From NCBI GenBank assembly GCA_958496175.1, contig OY292279.1:6696001-6760000 (forward strand): a stretch of 64,000 bases of DNA, written 5' to 3'. A program made the position numbers and the translations under genes. Positions 34,105-45,214 of the stretch are shown here, piece by piece. Numbering within the stretch: the stretch's first letter is position 1; every line of letters begins with the position of its first letter. Origin of the DNA: Sisyra terminalis. Lineage: Eukaryota > Arthropoda > Insecta > Neuroptera > Sisyridae. Below the pieces are notes generated by a model. The model was given only the letters and a program-made list of their open reading frames with translations, was not told the origin of the DNA and ran no database searches.

Positions 34105-35710
34105 ACTTAAAAAAATAAAGATATATTGAAGCTAAATTTTAGTATCTTTTGCAGACATTTAAACAATAAAAGCCTCTTTTATTTACAGTGTTCAATTTTT
34201 TTTGTGGACTATTATGTAATTTGCACCAGTTCAGTGATTTGCTGCTATATCATGGAGGTGATAACAGGCAATTGATCTTTAGCGGCGTTTAAATAGCTGG
34301 AGGAGTCGAACTTCATTCCTCTGTCTATTTTATTTTCTTATTTGATGATTGTTCTTGTCCTTGTGGTCAAGCAATTACTTTTTCGTGGAGCTTTTGAGGG
34401 AGTTTTCACTTCAGCCTTCTATGTTTTATAGTTTCCCCCCAGCCTAGTTCTACTGAAATTCCTTGTGAGTTCGACTAGAAAGTCTTTTATGTATGAGAGT
34501 TTATTTCGTGATGAATTTGGTAGTGTCTCACATACCATGGAGCTTTAGTGATGATTCTCAAGACTCTATTTTGGGAACACCTGTAGATCATTGTGGTTTT
34601 TCTTTGAAGATGGAAGCCAGATGGCGCAAGAGTATGTGAAAAGTGGTCTTATGATTGATTTGTATATCATCATTGAACATTCCATACTTAGACGAGACCT
34701 TCTGTTGATAAGTGGGTATAGTTAGATGAGTCGAATTTTGGCTAATCTGATTTTACTTGAGATGTGGCTTTGCCAGGTTAATTTTGAGTCCAGAAGTATA
34801 CCCAAATATTTAACAGTAATTTATTTTGCACTCCACGGAATTTCCATGTGATCCAGCACGATAGGCTCCAGTTGATTTTTCAAATTTTTCAAATCCAGTT
34901 TGTATGGATATCCATACAAAGTAGGAAGTTCAAAATTCTTTTCCTTTAAATATTTTGCAATGGCTTGAATCTTAGCTATAAATTTTCCGTAAGGGACAAT
35001 TCCGTAGTTCAATGCATCCATGCTACTTTCAATGCTTAAAAGAAGATTAATGGAAAAGGAATGGACTACTCAAATTAGGAAAATTTCTTCTAAGATGATT
35101 TGATTCTAAAGGACAACCATATGAGAAACTAAGCCTATTGTTGGGAAGAAAAGAGAAAGGGATGTAGAAAAGTTTAGGTAGGGATTTTACTTAAAAGGAG
35201 TAATTCAAATACTTAGAAACGATTTTTAAGGGAAAACTTAAATTTTTAAAGGGTTGTTTTTCCTCCTCTATTATATCCATGGAGCCCAGATGAAAATGAA
35301 TACTTATCTCAAATATTTAACAATCGATTTTTCCTACGTTTTGGTCTAACAAAAATTATTGAAGTTCGTAAATATTGAAGCTAAATTTTAGTATCTTTTG
35401 TAGACAGTTTAACAATAAAAGCCTCTTTTTTATACAGTGTTCAAATTGAACAAGGGAAGGTATGTATAAATCCATACAAAGCTAGAAGTTCAGCAAAAAA
35501 TCCTTTCCCTTAAATTTGTTTCAACAATGGCATAAATTTTAGCAATAAATTTCGGGAAAGGGACTAATACAAAGTTCAATGCATCTATGCTTTTTCCAAT
35601 GTTTAAAAGAAGATTAATGGAATAGGAATGGACTACTCAAATTAGGAAAATTTCAGATGGAAGGGAATACTCATCTCAAATATTTAACAATCGATTTTTC
35701 TTACGTTTTA
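34105..35710. repeat. Duplicated segment pair
   Basis: Two blocks occur twice in the same order. ATTGAAGCTAAATTTTAGTA with the following ~70 bp is at 34125-34195 and 35375-35445. A ~200-bp block is at about 34860-35085 and 35455-35660 (shared words: GCATCCATGCT or GCATCTATGCT, AAAAGAAGATTAATGG, GGAATGGACTACTCAAATTA). The spacing (~0.6 and ~1.25 kb) differs, so these are two partial or rearranged copies. The first contains the open ORF at 34821-35036; in the second the frame is broken. Confidence 0.65.
34821..35036 (-). other. Unassigned exon-like ORF
   Basis: A minus-strand frame from about 35036, behind a pyrimidine-rich TTAATCTTCTTTTAAG acceptor-like site, to TAA at 34823-34821. It encodes about 70 residues including MDALNYGIVPYGKFIAKIQA, KYLKEKNFELPTLYGYPYK and LDHMEIPWSAK. 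Codon use and residue mix look protein-like. The diverged duplicate at 35455-35620 keeps DALNF.LVP..KFIAKI but has lost the AG and the frame. I do not recognise the family. It could be a terminal exon or the relic of a duplicated gene. Confidence 0.3.
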
Positions 35711-36410
35711 CTTCTTAGTGAAATGAATGTAATTTATAAACATTATTTTAAAAAAATCATATAAAATTCAAAGTTCATCGACAATAGCTGGACAGTGGCA
35801 CACGAAGAGTTTTTATAGTCATTTCTTCATTTGATATTTGAATATTAATTTAATATATAATTTCTAATATTTCTTCAACGAGAAAATGTAGAAATACACC
35901 GTTACAATTGAATAATGGCCTAGCATTGTGCATTTGTAATGACTATTCTTGTCGCATTTTTTCTCGAAGCCTCGTATTATTCCTACTATCAAGTTACTCC
36001 AACCAATTACTGTAAGTCTTAACATTATAAATAACAATTACCTTGAAATTTGATATGCAGAATAAAGCCACAACTAAGTCAAACATTGGGTGGATGTAAG
36101 GTTTCAAGAAAATATTTTGGAAAGCTTTTTTTTCGGAAGAAAAAATTATATATTTTATGCAGACTGTTGGAAAATTGAAGTCGATTTCTAAGGTAAAAAA
36201 CTTTGATTGTTTTATGAAAGAAATACGTGACTTAAGAAGAGTGTGGCTAACGGGTTTTGAGACGCTTCAAGCCTTAACAGTTTGAACTTTTTTGAAGGTA
36301 GAGCCGAAGACTGAAGGTTTTTTTTTATGTTTAAATCCGATAGCTTGGGTATTAGAGAAAGATATGCTTGGATGGGTCATTATTTATGTTCTTTTCCTTT
36401 GATATTTTGA

Positions 36411-36572
36411 ATATTAAAAAAGTTGTACAACAGGTTTAGATTTGAACCTCGAAACGCATTCCTTTTGGATGCCCTACGATGGTGTTTTGGAGCGGGCTTA
36501 ATTCCAAAATCATGGGCCATATTAAAAAATATCATTGCCCTATATGGCCTCAATTTATACTCAATTAATTAG
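36411..36572 (+). other. Unassigned exon-like ORF (plus strand)
   Basis: Open from after a TGA at 36408-36410 to TAG at 36570-36572. It contains FRFEPRNAFLLDALRWCFGA and LIPKSWAILKNIIALYGLNL, a hydrophobic but balanced peptide. GTACAACAG-G at 36433 behind a T-rich tract could be an acceptor. There is no ATG at the start. Family unknown. It lies 45 bp from, and opposite to, the exon at 36617-36768. Confidence 0.22.
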
Positions 36573-36616
36573 GTCGAATTTCAAAAATTTAATCAGCAAT
36601 AAATTTTGGGAATTAC

Positions 36617-36768
36617 CTTGGATATTTGGAAGAGCGCTCGGGATTTTTTCGCTTTTCCTTTCATGTTGTTCATTTCAAGTTCGGCGAGTAATCCATCATG
36701 GTTTTGCATTAAAAAGAGCTTTTCGTCACTGGAGTTAAGTTCTAAGTTAATTATTGGGTCTTTAAACA
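36617..36768 (-). CDS. Second exon of an unidentified gene start
   Basis: Acceptor TTTTTTGGTGTTGTGCAG (CAG at 36771-36769) and donor AAG-GTAATTCC bound 152 bp that are fully open in the frame set by the upstream exon. The 51 codons run VFKDPIINLELNSSDEKLF... to ...KKSRALFQISK and end in phase 0. The following exon was not identified. Phase would allow joining to the echinus exon at 32602, but the peptide is unlike USP53/54 N-termini. The segment from QNHDGLLAELEMNN to KGKAKKSRALFQ faintly recalls the N-terminal strand and loop of enoyl-CoA hydratase-like proteins. That is only an impression, and no other part of such a protein is visible. Confidence 0.38.
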
Positions 36769-36866
36769 CTGCACAACACCAAAAAATTAAGACAAATAAA
36801 AAAACGTCCGCATTCGTCACTATCACACCAATCGACTGAAACCTGTACCTTCAACACCGGATTCAC

Positions 36867-36948
36867 CTGTACTCGCCAGGTCTTCAGGTGTGCGCAACCA
36901 CCAGAGCCTCCATCGGCGAAAGCCGAGAACCTTCCAAGCGGCGGCCAT
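36867..36948 (-). CDS. First exon of an unidentified gene (27 codons)
   Basis: ATG at 36948 in a strong context (CACGAAATGGCC) opens MAAAWKVLGFRRWRLWWLR followed by TPEDLAST. It ends at donor ACAG-GTGAATCC in phase 1, matching the phase needed by the 36768 exon across a 98-bp intron. The Arg/Trp-rich, acid-free N-terminus resembles a mitochondrial presequence (inference). A longer overlapping ORF in another frame (37132-36884) is an alternative reading that lacks a downstream exon. Confidence 0.4.
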
Positions 36949-37336
36949 TTCGTGCCATCGTTTGGACGCCCAGAAGGGGCCGAAGAGAGGTTCCACGCCG
37001 AAGTACAGACATTTCCAAGTTTTCGACTAGGGGATCAACCGGACCGTAACCGAAGGGAAGTAATCGTTTATTGATGAAAACTCCATAATTATCATCAAAA
37101 TTGATGTCCAAATTTACCCCAAAATTAAACAACCCTTCTTATGTAAATGAAAAAAATCTTAAACTAACTTTCCTTCCCCCAAAAAAAACAGGTAAATATC
37201 TAAGTTCTTTCTTTAAAAACAAAGAAATGGAAAACAAGAAAAACATGAAAAACGGAACGTTTTTTTTTTCTCGAAAATCACATCTTCACGCATCATAGGT
37301 GCTTTGTTGCGCGGGAAATGCGATTTAAAAGGCAAA
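36949..37336. promoter_or_regulatory. Candidate bidirectional promoter between divergent ORF starts
   Basis: The ~390 bp between the minus-strand ATG at 36948 and the plus-strand ATG at 37337 includes a GC- and CpG-richer half (to about 37060), unlike the surrounding AT-rich DNA. Short head-to-head spacing of two good start contexts is typical of shared promoters of housekeeping genes. No core-promoter motif is decisive. Confidence 0.35.
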
Positions 37337-37537
37337 ATGGCCGCTGTGAATTTACTACAATATTATTGTAGTAAATTGAGTGAAATCTTGTCTTGGCCTC
37401 CGGCGGATTTAAACCTGTTTTCATGTTGGATGCAAGACAGACATTGTATGGCCATAAACGAAGATGGAACACCAATATTTATATTGTTGTTATTCCTATA
37501 CGGAAAGACGTGCGGAAGAAAGAGGAAATCTATTTAG
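37337..37537 (+). CDS. Unidentified gene start or short ORF
   Basis: ATG at 37337 in a strong context (GCAAAATGGCC) begins MAAVNLLQYYCSKLSEILSW, then PPADLNLFSCWMQDRHC and MAINEDGTP, a convincing protein-like start of about 47 residues. After that the frame becomes hydrophobic and ends at TAG 37535-37537. Another frame continues to 37581 with RKDVRKKEEIYLDQNECDK, so a splice or a frameshift near 37470 is possible, though no good donor is seen. The segment TTTACTACAA-TATTA-TTGTAGTAAA within it forms a 10-bp hairpin. Family not recognised. Confidence 0.35.
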   Translation: MAAVNLLQYYCSKLSEILSWPPADLNLFSCWMQDRHCMAINEDGTPIFILLLFLYGKTCGRKRKSI

Positions 37538-37589
37538 ATCAAAACGAATGTGACAAAGAAGTAAAACATACATCTACCTAAGCCGGGCC

Positions 37590-40500
37590 TCGAAGTCTCT
37601 TATAAGGTTCATGGACACGATTACAAGACTCTATTTTTTTTTAAGATGAAAAAAAAAACGTCATCCAGCATTAAATTTATCACGACGTAATCGTAAAACC
37701 AACCATTTCCCTCCGCGTCAAAACATGACCTCTACATCTAGCGTATCAACCGAAAAGGAGCTTTTTCAAAAGCTCACGCTTTTGAACCACCAATTTACGT
37801 GGGCTATGAACTCTTCCAAAAATTAACTTTTCAATTATTCAAAAAAGGAAGTGGACATAATCCTACGATTTTTTTTTCTCCGAGTGATTCGATTTGGAAG
37901 ACGAGATATATACTAAAATGGATGGCGTTACTGTTTTCGAGGAGTGATAAACGTTGTCGTTCATTAAGGTTGGGTTTTCAAAAAGGAAATCGAGGAAATA
38001 AAAAATCAATTTAATTATGTTGGAAACGAAGAAAAATGAGGTCCAATGACAGCCAATTTTGTGGAGATTTCAACGCGTGTATAATGTACGTACTTATGAT
38101 ATGGCTATATGGAGTGCTATTAAATTAATTGGGAGCTATACGAGTTCTTGACTCACTGATATGCTTTTGAGCAAAATTAGAGTCATTTTTTCAAGAACAA
38201 TTTTGGTCAATAATCTTTTAAACGATAATTGTCTTGTTGTTGGCATCAGACTAATTGTTTTATTAAAGCTTTTATGACATTTTATTACAAATGAAAGTAA
38301 AATTTTATGAATTTACTATGTATTGTAATAGTTAACGATTGTTAAAAGCTAGGTCAATTATAATAATAGGTAAACATAATAATAGGTAAGACATACGTAA
38401 AGGTTACAATTGAAAAACTTTTGAAAAAAAAACCTTTAGTTGTATATTTTACTAGTAGATGCCCGTTGCATTCGCAACTAAAGGTTTTATCTCAATAAAA
38501 TGTTTAATATGAGATAATGTCGAGTTAATCAACAATCGAAATTTGAAATTTAATAATCAGTGTTCTTAATATAAAAAAAGTTTATCTAAAATTATATTAA
38601 GAAATAAAATATAAGTGTTTTTTATATCATTTTAATAACAACATTTTAAATAACGTCATTTCACTAAATTAGTATGAAAGTAGTACTTATACCAAATAGG
38701 CGATTTTATATTTTGGTTCATTTTTCAACAATCAAACTTTTAAAATCAATTTTTTTATGAACCAATGGTTGTGATCTGGAGTAATTATATATTCGGCTGA
38801 AAAGCATTGAGGTAGCAATTTTTTGCCATATATTTCACTGTCAATTCAAATATAAAATCTTCGGTATTAACTTTTTTTCGGTAATTAGAACAATTTGAAA
38901 ATCAATTATTGTTATTGAAAATAAATAAAATATTCGAATTTACTTCCACGCTTTCCATCTAATTCTAACAATTTTGTATGTACAACGTCCAAATGTGTGA
39001 AATCGAATAGCTTTTTAGTCATGTTAACTAACATAAAAAAGGTCATAATTTTTTTTTGTTTTACATTGTATTTGCAAATATAAGTGCACATTTGTGTCGA
39101 TGAAATTTGGAAAGTGTTTTCCTTATACGATGCAGATAAATAATAAGAAAGAGTTTTTGAAAATTTCTCCCCTAAAAGAGTGAAAAACGGTAGCAAAGTT
39201 TGTAAGGGATAACGTTTAATAAACAATCGAAATTTCAAATTTAATAATCAATCAAAGTCCGTTAAAAGCGAAACGTTATTACTGTTTAATATAAAACAAA
39301 GTTGATTTATTATTAGAAACAAAAACTTAGGGTCTGCTTAAACATATAAATTCTGATAAGCAGATATTTCTGAAACGGTTTAGTTTTAATAAGTGAGTTT
39401 TAAGTTTTTTGGCTTTCACATATTGTAAACCTAAAATCCGAAATACGTATTCACAAATAAATACATTGGTGAGTGAGTACCATTACCAACGTTTTGAATG
39501 CGTAAGTGGGGATAACAGAGCGCATGCGCATAGCTCATTCTGCACGGACGCACGGCAAGATAGCCAATTTATATATGTGAAGCTTTATAAAAGATTTAAA
39601 AATAAGTCTTCTTAAAGTTTTAAAGTTTAAACTTCAATTATCCAAAAGACAATTTCATAAAGAGCTTTTTCATTTCAATAATGAAATTTCCAATTTGTAT
39701 AAAATCTATTTGTTACTCGAAAGCTCTGAGTAAATTATACATGGAATATTCGTTGAGCTTTTATAAAAATCAAGTACATAAAGCTATACACAAATGAATT
39801 GATGCTTTTTCTTGGATAAAGGCATATTTACTGAATCTTTTAGTCTATTTCATAGAACAAAAACCTAAATTTACAATCAGGTTTCATCTGTGAAATAAAT
39901 TGTTAAAATTTTGTTGTATATTATTAAATTGTCAAAGATTTAAAAGTAGATGGCCACCTTGTTTTCTCTAGGAACTATTAGTATAAGTATAATAATACTT
40001 TAGTGACCTAAAATGGAAATTTGACTTTTTATTTATTTTTCTAATTTTGAATAAAAGTCACCGAATAAATTTAAAAGCGACAAACCTTTGTCAAGCAAAA
40101 TCAAACCTCATGGATCTCCCATGACTTCTTCTTCTCTTATATATATATTTTTTTCAAGATACACCAAAAGATCTAGCATAGTAATTGTCTCAGATTTGTA
40201 ACGGATCGAAAAAAGGTACGATTATGCCACAAAAGCCAATCACGACCAACCATGTTTACTCATCTTCGTCACGATTTCTACCTTTTCTCTTCCTTTCCAA
40301 TTCGATGTGTGTTTTTTTTCAAAATCCTTCCAATCTACCTGACCCAAACGGCACATACGTCACTCGACCTAATCTCACATTGTGCCTTTCATAAAAATAA
40401 ATAATTTTCAGGTTTTCAAAATAAAATTGTAACACAAAAGACGAAAAAATTCCCACACAAATACAGAAGCCAAAATTGAAAAGCTCCAAGCAAAATACGA

Positions 40501-41920
40501 ACCCAAAGTAAGTATGAAATTCTCACGGAAGATTTTCTCCAATTTTTCAAATTTTGCGCCAAATATCTGATCAAATCTTTAGTCGATATCGAAACAAAAC
40601 CAGTTTCTAAGACTTGAGGCTGTTTTACTACAATGGATCGTTTCCCTCCATTTTGTAATCATAGTAAAGTGAATTGAAAATCACGCGCGCCATTTTCATC
40701 GTATAGCGAGTTTAGAAAAAAAAACAATTGCAAAACTCTAATTACTAAAAATTAAATTATCAACCAAATACAATCGAGTTCAATAAATCAATTGAAACAC
40801 AAAAGAAAGTAATTAAAACGTTCAACAAAAGCATTTGATTATTGAACTTGCAAAATTTCACTTTCAGTCATTTAAATGTACCATTTGTATTCCACCAAAT
40901 GATTTTTGTCTAATTAAAATTATTAATTTATGGAGAATGGAACTCGGAAATTAAAAATTACTTACAACAAATCCATCATTTTGCTTTCAATTGCCGAATT
41001 TAAGTGTTAAATACAAAAGTAGAAATTGGAGACTTCAACGCATGGATAGGACAGAAACGCTTAAGCATTGGCCGGCCTATTGAGTGGAAATTAAGTAATT
41101 TTAGCACTTTTTGCATGGAAATAAATATGTTTGGATTGAAAAAAATATCCATAGGTCTCTCCATACTAATACAAAAGAATAAAAGTGAAGATGCTAAACA
41201 AGTTAGGTAGGTTTTTTCCTGAACTTCTGCATGTAAGTTTTTTTTTCATATGCTTCATCTTATATGAGACTCGTGCACACCTGCAGCATCTCATTTGTGT
41301 TCTCAAATGGGGCTTAAAGAAAAAGATGCTGAATACTTATGGACCAAAGCATCAATAACCATATTACATAAACGATGATGATACAGCACCGTTCAAGATG
41401 AGGCCCGTCTTATCAAAAATCAATTACGTACATCGTTAATTTACTATAATGTGAAAAATTGTGTCGCCAAGCTCTTTAAAATTAACAACAATGACATTTG
41501 AAAAAATTAATGGCATTAAAGAGGCCCACGAGCTCAAGTGGGGCCGCCACTAATGTTTAATGTATAGAAGAAAAAGTAGAGTTAGTCATTAGTGTAATTA
41601 GTTACGATTTTTTCCGTTGAATTCACAAACAAAAAGTTAAAAAGCGAAGAAGCGATTGCTTTTATTTAGAAATTGTAATGATAATGACGCAATCATATGG
41701 CTGTGTCACGGTTTTATTTTAAATTCGGTGGCTCGGAATTAATTTAAAGCATCGACAAACAATGATGAATACGCGATGGACATTAAAAGCGAATTTCAAA
41801 ACAAATTGAATAATTATTTGTGGTATCACAATGCCGTTATTGAAATGGAAAATGTATAAAGATTGCTGAAGAAAAAAAATTACTACAACCGTAAAAATTG
41901 TTAGTTAAGCCATAGTTTTA
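37590..41920. other. AT-rich non-coding stretch with minor repeats
   Basis: No convincing gene. 38452-38470 (ACTAGTAGATGCCCGTTGCA) resembles the start of a transposon end. 38525-38600 and 39215-39320 share TCAAATTTAATAATCA-like words and may be two copies of one element. A CpG-bearing segment lies at 39500-39560. ORFs here are short and low in complexity. Confidence 0.4.
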
Positions 41921-42888
41921 ATTAATTTCTTTTACATAAGACATGTTTCAAAAGTTAATAAGGACGAGTAGAAACATCCAGGAAAAAAGGAAGAAGAAGA
42001 ATGAGAATCTAAAAAGGAGAAATACTTTGAAAGTTTAAAACCATTGTTCAATATTGAAATCCCTTAGTAATTTTCTAGAAATCTAATGCCAAACAATCCT
42101 GAAGTTAAAAGCTTTGATTGATTTTTAGGATTATTATTATAGGATTATTTTTAGGATTGATTTTTTTCGACTTTTCAACCCTCTCATTTCAATCTAAGTT
42201 TAATGAAATTTGATATTTTCGTGGAAAGCTTTTTTCCAACTTTCAAACCAGAAATCCATGGATTGGAAAAACTATAAATAGACCTTAATTGATCCGTTTA
42301 CAAGCCAAACCCAAGAAGTAAAGCTTTTCTACCCACTTCTTTCTTTGAATAAATACAAAAGGCTTTAGGCACTTGCCAGAATTACAAATTAGAAACGGTA
42401 AAAAAGAAAAATTAATTTCTTTTACATAAGACATGTTTTAAGAGCTAAAAAGACGAGTGGAAACATCCAGGAAAAAAGGAAGAAGAAGAATTAGATTCTA
42501 AAAAGGAGAAATAGTTTGAACGCTTATGACCATTCGTTAATATAGAAATCATTTGGTAATTTTCTGGAAATCTAAGACCAGACAATCCTGAAGTTAAAAG
42601 CTTTGATTGATTTTTAGGATTAAAGAATTATTAACCTGGGCTTTTTTTCGATTTTCAACCGTCTCATTTCAATCTAAGTTTCATGAGATTTGATATATTC
42701 GTGGAAAGCTTTTTTTCAACTTTCAAACCAGAAATGAATTGGAAAAACTATAAGTAGACCTTAATTGATCCTTTAACAAGCCAAGCCCAAGAAGCAAAGC
42801 TTTTCTTCCTACTTCTTTCTCTGAATAAATACAAATGCCTCGAGGCACTTGCCAGAATTACAAATTAAAAACGGTGAAAACGAAAAAC
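41921..42888. repeat. Tandem direct duplication, 490-bp unit, two copies
   Basis: ATTAATTTCTTTTACATAAG occurs at 41921 and 42411. The following ~480 bp match in order (GGAAAAAAGGAAGAAGAAGA; CAATCCTGAAGTTAAAAGC; AGGCACTTGCCAGAATTAC) with small indels, including a loss near 42730. No open frame is conserved between the copies. Confidence 0.9.
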
Positions 42889-42889
42889 G

Positions 42890-44390
42890 CAAGCCCCATA
42901 TCAATATTTGCCGTGTGTCATCTTCCTGTTTGAAAAAGTCAACAATCCGCACCCTGGTGAACCGCTAAATAAAGAAAGAGTTAAAACAAAAGTCTTGAAT
43001 ACATACGAAATCCATTCGAATGCAAGCCAACACTAAAGATATGTCTGTACTTTATGTATATATGTTTGATGTAGTGGCTCTTGGCCTCTTTCCCCTGTTT
43101 CTTTATGTTCCTCCACTTCTTCGTCGTGGCCATCGAGTTCAATATAACCTAAGCGTCCCACTGGGACCACGAGGGGAGGGGAAGTCTCATTACAAGTTCC
43201 GGCCGCATTCGTCAGAGTGCAGCATCTGTTATGAAAGTAAAGAAGATTGAAAATCTCGCGGTTTCTTCCGCGTATTTAAATCAACGTAATAAAATGGGTA
43301 TGGTTTGCGGTTTAACTGCTGGTAAAAAATTGCAATGTTAAAGGTCATGGTACAAGAAAAGAGTATAAGTCCAAAGGTGGTATCTGAATAATTTTTGGTA
43401 TCAAAAAATTGGAAAAAATAAAAAGGAAAACTATTTATGTCTTTTCCTCAGAAACTATCGAAAAGATTTGAATTAAATTTAAGGACATTAAAGAAGTTAA
43501 AAGAGGAAGTAGCAGGAAAAAATTGGAGCTTTTAATTTTAATGGAGATAAGTAGAAACAGGTGGTTTTTTCGACAAGTGTTTCCAATGACTATGTTCAAC
43601 TGCAATTAAGTTTCTCGATTTTTATCATCCAAAAGTTGTTGAAATATAAAAAAACTTTAGAAGCTTTAAAAAAGCTCACATCTTGACTTATAGACTTAAG
43701 TATTAAATAAACATATCCACGTTAAACCATATTCTTAACGAATATTTACATGATAATTTAAAGAGGGAAAGTTCGAGTTTGAATTTGGGTAATTATCGAC
43801 ATGCAAGGGGAGTCGAGAAGTTGCGTCGAAAAGAGATCCATTTCGTGATAATGCGGTAGCTTTTTGTTGGAACTGAACGAACGATTACTATTGTTATTAC
43901 CGTCGTTTTACAAACATAACGTTAAGTCGGTTTTGTTTGCGTTTAGCTTCATTTGACAGAGAAAACCACTTGGCTCGCGTTTTAAATTTCTGTTTCTTAT
44001 TATTTCTTGTTTGATGTGTATACTTTTGTGTACAACATGCGTGCAGACACAACCCTTGAACTCAAGTGTAAAATGGACTTTTAAAAATTCATGTAACTTC
44101 AACACTTTCCCGCCGCTTTTCTAATCAGCAAACAAAAAGCTCGACTTTGAATAAGCCATTGTGGTAATGTCAAGAAAATGTTGATTTTTTAAGCTTTTGG
44201 TGGAAAACTTGGCTGTAAGTATGGCTGTAAGATTCAAGAAATATATTGATTTATTTAGTTGTATTTGTTGTTGAAAATATTTCTGAAAGACTAATAAATA
44301 TAGTCGTTCAAGCATAGGGACTGACTCATCAAAGAATACATAGAAGCCAATTTTTTTTATTAATTAATAGATTAGGTTCTAAACTATAGG
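42890..44390. other. Non-coding stretch with a GC-richer island at 43060-43260
   Basis: The island includes CCCACTGGGACCACGAGG and CCGGCCGCATTCGTCAG, and a plus-strand frame of 76 codons from 43020, but there is no recognisable family and no splice structure. It could be a worn exon or a transposon piece. The rest is AT-rich. Confidence 0.3.
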
Positions 44391-45139
44391 CTCTAAATGA
44401 GAAGGAGATGTTGGAACTCATTCGAAGGATTGAAGTTGTGAACCATGATTTTGGTTTAAAAATTAACGCCAATATGACCAAAATAATGATCGTTGACCGT
44501 GCTACCGAACATCCAAATCAATCGGAAAGAATAGACTCTTTCTTGGTTGTGGATAGCTTTGTTTATCTGGGATCGATGATACATAAATCAGGATCATGTG
44601 AGCATGAAATTAGACGACGCATTGAAATCGCTAGATCTGCCGTAACACAACTGTCCAAAATATGGAAGGACCGCAACATATTAAAAGCTACTAAAATCAG
44701 ATTGGTTGGTACACTGATTTTTCCTATTTTCTCCTACGCTTCGAAAACGTGGACTATCCGTGCAGTTGATCGGCGACGAATTGATGCCTTCGAAATGTGG
44801 GTCTGTAAGAGAATGCTACGAATCCCATGGGTGGCTAAAAGAACTAATATCTCTGTCTTGAACGAAGTTAAGCCAGTCCATAGACTCTCTTCACTGATGT
44901 ATGGATAAATCCTCAGGTTTTTCGGACATATCGCGCGCCACGAGACCATGGAAAAGCTAATGGTACAAGAACAACCTGAAGGGGGAAAAAAACGAGGGCG
45001 ATTGCCAACCCGTTGGACGGAAGTGGTGGAAAAGCTCGTTGATTCGAGTTTCGTATCCGCAACGCGACAGGCAAAAGAGCGTAATTGCTGGAAAAGGACC
45101 ATCCAACAGGTTCTGAGAAACCTGAAACTCCTCACGTGA
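44390..45139 (+). pseudogene. Non-LTR retrotransposon (LINE) ORF2 C-terminal fragment
   Basis: The plus-strand frame from about 44408 shows the thumb and C-terminal region common to insect endonuclease-reverse transcriptases. Landmarks are INANMTKIMIVDR, VYLGSMIHKSGSCEHEIRRR, IARSAVTQLSKIWKDRNI, LIFPIFSYASKTWTIRAVD and RIDAFEMWVCKRMLRIPW. After MYG an in-frame TAA at 44906-44908 interrupts the protein. The frame then continues with ILRFFGHIARHETMEKLMVQ and the RGRLPTRWTEVV motif to TGA near 45139. The endonuclease and the RT catalytic YADD part are missing upstream. It is a 5'-truncated, dead copy, typical of LINE insertions. Confidence 0.9.
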
Positions 45140-45214
45140 CAGCCGTTTTTTTTTAATCGCCATACATCGGCAGTGATATTGGATTAAGAAGATAGGTTCT
45201 AAACAGAATTTCCA

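Noticed and set aside
36593..36826. Minus-strand ORF with a signal-peptide-like start (…VFLFVLIFWCCAVF)
   Set aside because: It begins with GTG, not ATG, and the hydrophobic part is the pyrimidine-rich end of a 98-bp intron; the exon starts at 36768.
40668..40735. Minus-strand NCFFFLNSLY resembling the USP Cys box (NCFLNSA)
   Set aside because: It arises from a poly-T run; the preceding PGQ, the following VQ and a splice donor are missing.
43020..43250. 76-codon plus-strand ORF in a GC-richer island
   Set aside because: No family resemblance, no conserved splice sites, and plausible readings on neither strand; left as an unassigned island.
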